Below are positions 14,215 to 17,421 of a stretch of 17,421 nt of DNA, piece after piece. Every line of letters begins with the position of its first letter. Positions within the stretch are counted from its first letter, which is position 1. The notes beneath the pieces are model-generated. The model worked only from the letters and a program-made list of their open reading frames with translations. It had not been told where the DNA came from and searched no databases. The stretch comes from Asticcacaulis sp. (GTDB taxonomy: Bacteria; Pseudomonadota; Alphaproteobacteria; Caulobacterales; Caulobacteraceae): NCBI RefSeq assembly GCF_020217185.1, contig NZ_JAIWNX010000146.1, positions 1 through 17,421 on the forward strand. Reading direction: 5' to 3'. The position numbers and the translations under genes were made by a program.

Positions 14215-14302
14215 GACCCGATCCGATGCCCCTGCGCCTGTTGGATGACGCAAACCTGGATCGCAACTCGGCAGAGGCCTCAGGGCGTCTGCCGCTTTTT
14301 TT
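14215..14302 (+). ncRNA. Structured leader with intrinsic terminator upstream of the SSS symporter; attenuator or small RNA
   Basis: Stem CGATCC / GGATCG (14219-14224 and 14258-14263) encloses TGCG / CGCA (14232-14235 and 14248-14251). Right after comes the terminator hairpin CGGCAGA / TCTGCCG (14269-14275 and 14288-14294) with TTTTTTT (14296-14302). The terminator lies before, not after, a gene: the symporter start follows at 14318 or 14372. That fits either the 3' end of a small RNA or a transcription attenuator. I cannot match it to a known riboswitch. Confidence 0.45.
14269..14302 (+). terminator. Intrinsic terminator upstream of the symporter gene
   Basis: A perfect 7-bp GC-rich stem (CGGCAGA / TCTGCCG) with a 12-nt loop, then one C and seven T. 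This is the clearest intrinsic terminator in the window. It could end the XRE-TraB transcript about 215 bp after traB, or a separate leader RNA. Confidence 0.7.
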
Positions 14303-14371
14303 GCGTCAGGCGCGGAAGTGGATACCTCTTTGTCTGAGTCTGGACTAAACTTTCATCAAAAAGGGCGGGCC

Positions 14372-15955
14372 GTGACTCAGTTTCACCTCAACAGCATAGA
14401 TATTGGCGTGGCGGCGGCCTATGTGCTGGGGCTGGTGGCACTGGCGCTTTTGTCGCGGCTGAAGATCACCACGCTGAAGCAGCAGTTTCTGGCGGCGGGT
14501 CAGGCGCGCTGGCCCGTGGTGGGGTTCACGCTTTACGCCGCCACCCTGTCGTCCTCAGCCCTGATAGGGGTGCCCGGATCGGCTTACGCGCATGGGATCA
14601 GCGTCTATAATTACGACTGGGTAGCGGTGCTGGTCCTGACCCTGTTCTGTGCCGTGGTGCTGCCGACCTATCTGTCGTCGGGCGTCTTCACCGTCCCGGA
14701 GTTCCTTGAAAAACGCTATGGCCGCTTTGCGCGCACCTATGTGTCGGGCCTGTCGATCGCCCTGATGACCTTTGTCGATACGGCAGGGCTGCTGTTTGCG
14801 GGCAGCCTGTTGTTCCGCCTGTTGTTTCCGGCGTTGAGCCTGTTTGAGGTGGGGGCACTCCTGTCGCTGTGTGCCGGGCTGTTCCTCGTCGCCGGAGGCT
14901 TGCGCGCCGTGCTGATCACCGACACGGTGCAGGCGGTCTTCCTGATCGGCGTTTGCGCGGTCATCAGCGTTCTGGCGCTGAAGGCCGTCGGCGGCTGGCA
15001 AGCGGTGGTTGCCCACAGCGACGCCCTGCGGCTGCATCTGGTTCGTCCGGCCACGGATGATGTGCTGCCTTGGACGGGTCTGGTCACGGGTCTGCCGCTG
15101 ATCGGCTTCTATTTCTGGTGCACCAATCAGTACATGGTGCAGAAGGTGCTGGCGGCCAAATCGCTCGATCATGGCCGTTGGGGCAGCCTGTTTGCCGGTG
15201 GGCTGAAGCTGACGACTCTGGGCCTGCTGGTCGTGCCGGGCCTGTGCGCGCCGCTGCTGTTCCCCGCGCTGGAAGCCCCCGATCAGACCTTTTTCGCCCT
15301 CGCTTTCAGCCTGTTGCCAACGGGCGTCGTCGGCCTCGTCGCCGGGGTGTTTCTGGTCACTATCCTGTCGTCGCTGGCCTCCAACTATAATGCGGCGGCG
15401 ACGCTCGTCACCCTGGATTTCCTAAAGACCCACTGGCCGAAGACCTCTGAGGCGCGGCTGCTGCTGGCCGGGCGGCTGGCCATCCTCAGCGTCATGGCTC
15501 TGTCCATCCTGTGGCTGCCCATGCTGGGGGCCATTCAGGACACGCTGTGGAACTATCTTCAGGCCATGCTGGCCTATTTCGTGCCGCCGGTGGCGACCCT
15601 GTTCCTGATGGGGCTGTTCTGGACGCGGGCCAATGCCTTTGGCGCCGCCTGCGCGCTGATTGTCGGCACGACGCTCAGCCTTGGCCTGTTCGTCAGTGTA
15701 GAGATCATCGGTATCTTGCCGCTGCATTTTCTGGTGGCGGCCTTTGTCATTTTCCTCGTCAGCGCCGCCGCTTTGATCGCGAGCAGCCTGTTGCGTCCGG
15801 CCCCGGAGGCTTCGGTGAGCGCGCTCGTTTTCACCCGCGCCGTGTGGGACCGCGAAAGCGCCGCACTGAAAGACGTGCCGTGGTACAAAAATTACCGCTG
15901 GCTGTCGCTGGGCCTGCTGCTGTTCACCGCGCTTCTGGTTGCCCCGTTGTTGTAA
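14372..15955 (+). CDS. Sodium:solute symporter family (SSS/SLC5) transporter
   Basis: Na+-coupled uptake transporter of the SSS family, SGLT-like branch, inner membrane, about 13-14 helices. Typical segments are the first helix NSIDIGVAAAYVLGLVALALL, then SSSALIGVPGSAYAHG, the SGLT-like GFYFWCTNQYMVQKVLAAKS, and ILSSLASNYNAAATLVTLDF, which corresponds to the Na2-site helix. Substrate is probably a sugar or sugar derivative (inference). The frame opens earlier, at GTG 14318, giving 18 more polar residues; I prefer GTG 14372 (527 aa) because the N-terminus then fits the family, but its ribosome-binding site (GGGCGG) is close and weak, so the start is open. A structured leader with a terminator lies just upstream. 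Confidence 0.92.
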   Translation: MTQFHLNSIDIGVAAAYVLGLVALALLSRLKITTLKQQFLAAGQARWPVVGFTLYAATLSSSALIGVPGSAYAHGISVYNYDWVAVLVLTLFCAVVLPTYLSSGVFTVPEFLEKRYGRFARTYVSGLSIALMTFVDTAGLLFAGSLLFRLLFPALSLFEVGALLSLCAGLFLVAGGLRAVLITDTVQAVFLIGVCAVISVLALKAVGGWQAVVAHSDALRLHLVRPATDDVLPWTGLVTGLPLIGFYFWCTNQYMVQKVLAAKSLDHGRWGSLFAGGLKLTTLGLLVVPGLCAPLLFPALEAPDQTFFALAFSLLPTGVVGLVAGVFLVTILSSLASNYNAAATLVTLDFLKTHWPKTSEARLLLAGRLAILSVMALSILWLPMLGAIQDTLWNYLQAMLAYFVPPVATLFLMGLFWTRANAFGAACALIVGTTLSLGLFVSVEIIGILPLHFLVAAFVIFLVSAAALIASSLLRPAPEASVSALVFTRAVWDRESAALKDVPWYKNYRWLSLGLLLFTALLVAPLL

Positions 15956-15956
15956 T

Positions 15957-15986
15957 CCCCTCTCCCTTGAGGGAGAGGGTTAGGGG
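15957..15986. repeat. Hairpin repeat after the SSS symporter
   Basis: Perfect 9-bp stem CCCTCTCCC-ttga-GGGAGAGGG (15958-15979), followed by TTAGGGGG. It belongs to the GC palindromic repeats common in alphaproteobacterial intergenic DNA. It lies 2 bp after the symporter stop and may also act as a 3' end, although there is no T-run. The remaining roughly 90 bp to the next gene show nothing else clear. Confidence 0.6.
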
Positions 15987-16076
15987 GCAACGCCACCTAA
16001 TTTCAGTCGTTACTTTTCCTCGCTTGCGCCTTTACCATTTCGGCCTATCTTCGGGGCCTTACTGATGAGGCTCGAC

Positions 16077-17324
16077 ATGTCCAAAATTCCCTTCTGGTTG
16101 CGCGTTCTGGTGGCTTTTGCGCTGGGGACCGGGGTGGGGGTGGCCTTCGGTCAGCAGGCCGTGCCGTGGGTTGAGCCCATCGGCGACCTCTTCGTCAACC
16201 TGATCAAGATGCTGGTCGTGCCGCTGGTCTTCTTCACCATTGCGGCCTCGATTTCACGACTGGGCGAGGGAGCTCTGGGCGAAGGCGGCGGCGGTAAGGC
16301 CGTGCGACTGGGGGTGGTGACGATTGTGTGGTTCATCATGACCGCCGGTCTGGCCGTGTCGCTGGGCTTTGCCATCGGCCACCTGATAGAGCCGGGCCGC
16401 GGCTTAAGCGGCCTGCCGCTGGCCGACGTCAAGCCCAAGGTCATCCCGCCGGTCCAGGACGTGCTGATCGGCATTGTGCCGACCAATATTTTCAAGGCCT
16501 TTGCCGAAGGTCAGGTCCTGAGCGTCGTCTTTGTCGCCCTGTTTGTCGGGGCGGGCCTGAGCGCCCTGGGCGAGCGCGCGGCCGAGCTGAAAACGCTTGT
16601 CTCTCAGGGCAGCCAGTTGATGTTCAAGCTGACGCGCTGGGTGATCCAGTTGACGCCGTTTGGCGTGTTTGGCCTGATCGCTTCGGTGGTCGGGTCTTAT
16701 GGGTTAGAGAGCCTGACGCCGCTGCTCAGCTTTATCGGGGCCATCTATCTGGCCTGCCTGATCCATGTGTTTGTCGTCTATCCGATCCTCCTCAAGCTGC
16801 ATGGCTTGCGCGTCGTGGCCTTTTACAAGGGCGTGTTCGAAGCGCAGCAAACAGCCTTTTTCACCTGCTCGTCGCTGGGCACCCTGCCGGTGTCGCTCAA
16901 TGCCGCCATCGAAAAGCTGAAGCTCAATCCGGCCTATGCGGGCTTTGCCGTGCCGCTGGGAGCCAATATGAAGATGGACGGCTGCGGAGCCATCTATCCG
17001 GCCATCGCCTCGATCTTTGTGGCCAACTATTTCCATATCGAACTGACTCAGAGTCACTACGTGATCATCGCTCTCACGGCCATGTTGGGGTCGCTGGCCA
17101 CCGCCGGGGTGCCGGGCGTGGCAACGGTCATGCTGACCCTGACGCTTTCGACGGCGGGCCTGCCGCTGGAGGGGATTGCGTTGCTGGCCGCCATCGACCG
17201 CATTATCGACATGGTGCGCACGGCGACCAATGTGACGGGTCAGATCCTGATCCCGACTCTGGTGGCGCGCGAAAACGGCCTGCTGGAAGCGACCTCGCCC
17301 TTGGTCAAGGCCAAGGCTGAATAG
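16077..17324 (+). CDS. Dicarboxylate/amino acid:cation symporter (DAACS, GltP/DctA-like)
   Basis: Secondary transporter that takes up glutamate/aspartate or C4-dicarboxylates with Na+ or H+. The 415-aa protein shows the family's fold marks: the first hairpin loop motif SSLGTLPVSLN, helix 7 GANMKMDGCGAIYPAIASIFVANYF (family NMDGT is here MDGCG), the second hairpin ATAGVPGVATVML, and helix 8 AIDRIIDMVRTATNVTGQ with the conserved Asp, Arg and Asn. Arg in MVRTATNV is in the place that binds acidic substrates in this family. I chose ATG 16077 (MSKIPFWLRV) since GAGG lies 6 bases upstream; ATG 16065 would add four residues and has no such site. It is about 120 bp after the SSS gene and may have its own promoter. 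Confidence 0.95.
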   Translation: MSKIPFWLRVLVAFALGTGVGVAFGQQAVPWVEPIGDLFVNLIKMLVVPLVFFTIAASISRLGEGALGEGGGGKAVRLGVVTIVWFIMTAGLAVSLGFAIGHLIEPGRGLSGLPLADVKPKVIPPVQDVLIGIVPTNIFKAFAEGQVLSVVFVALFVGAGLSALGERAAELKTLVSQGSQLMFKLTRWVIQLTPFGVFGLIASVVGSYGLESLTPLLSFIGAIYLACLIHVFVVYPILLKLHGLRVVAFYKGVFEAQQTAFFTCSSLGTLPVSLNAAIEKLKLNPAYAGFAVPLGANMKMDGCGAIYPAIASIFVANYFHIELTQSHYVIIALTAMLGSLATAGVPGVATVMLTLTLSTAGLPLEGIALLAAIDRIIDMVRTATNVTGQILIPTLVARENGLLEATSPLVKAKAE

Positions 17325-17421
17325 ACAGAATTGGCCACGAAAAACACGAAACGAAGTTCGGCGTAGCCAAAAGCACGAACAGGGGCTGTTGAAGCTGCCT
17401 TGCCCGAAGGGCCTTTACCTA
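17325..17421. other. 3' flanking region with CACGAA repeats
   Basis: No gene is visible. CCACGAA, CACGAA, ACGAA and GCACGAA recur within about 45 bases (17337-17380), and GCCC-gaa-GGGC (17402-17412) can form a small hairpin. It may be the end of the transporter transcript plus the edge of another dispersed repeat; the window ends too soon to tell. Confidence 0.3.

Noticed and set aside
14226..14348. 40-codon ORF (MPLRLLDDAN...) across the leader and terminator before the symporter
   Set aside because: No ribosome-binding site, and its codons run through the terminator hairpin and T-run (F-L from TTTTTTG). Not excluded as a leader peptide, but it is unsupported.
16328..17320. 330-codon plus-strand frame inside the DAACS transporter
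   Set aside because: A frame-shifted reading of the transporter with Arg/Gly/Pro-rich nonsense composition.

Overview
The window reads as chromosomal DNA of a high-GC alphaproteobacterium, most likely a Caulobacteraceae member (Asticcacaulis-like is a guess). The grounds are the cycHJKL gene order for cytochrome c maturation followed by a Do-type protease, the codon use, and short GC-rich palindromic repeats of the 'cctccc...gggagg' kind between genes. I see no phage, IS, CRISPR, tRNA or rRNA. 

Layout. (1) Nt 2-1381: 3' part of a membrane sensor histidine kinase, cut by the window edge. (2) Nt 1455-2810: a 451-aa soluble helical protein I do not recognise. (3) Nt 2881-7088: a tight operon ccmI-ccmE-ccmF-ccmH (cycH-J-K-L) that loads heme onto apocytochromes c at the periplasmic face of the inner membrane. 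ccmE/ccmF and ccmF/ccmH overlap by ATGA. Repeats sit at two junctions; the second is read through in frame and adds about 50 residues before the CcmH signal peptide. (4) Nt 7313-8812: DegP/Do periplasmic protease-chaperone with its own upstream region. (5) Nt 8837-8990: an elaborate RNA-like structure in the convergent gap, three perfect hairpins closed by an outer 11-bp stem ending in a T-run. (6) Minus strand: a group II truncated hemoglobin (8991-9371) and an exported GH15 glucoamylase/glucodextranase-type enzyme (9572-11995). The 418-nt region upstream of the latter holds a hairpin with a T-run, a perfect 14-bp operator-like palindrome, a repeat element and an AT-rich 35-nt palindrome. (7) Plus strand: a DUF2975 membrane protein with its XRE regulator (12414-13105), then an exported TraB/GumN-family protein that has lost both signature GxxH motifs. 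(8) Nt 14084-14371: a structured leader with a textbook intrinsic terminator, then a sodium:solute symporter (SSS) and a dicarboxylate/amino acid:cation symporter (DAACS). 

How it fits together. The first third is a cell-envelope module: sensing, cytochrome c biogenesis and periplasmic protein quality control. The rest is nutrient and accessory genes: alpha-glucan hydrolysis, Na+-coupled uptake, oxygen/NO-related globin, and a small autoregulated membrane-protein/XRE pair. There is no clear new enzymatic defence or mobile system. The best candidates for something undescribed are non-coding: the 154-nt multi-hairpin structure after degP, the repeat family with compensating stem changes and its incorporation into ccmH, the attenuator-like leader before the symporter, and the two 'wrong-way' terminator-shaped hairpins just upstream of degP and of the GH15 gene.
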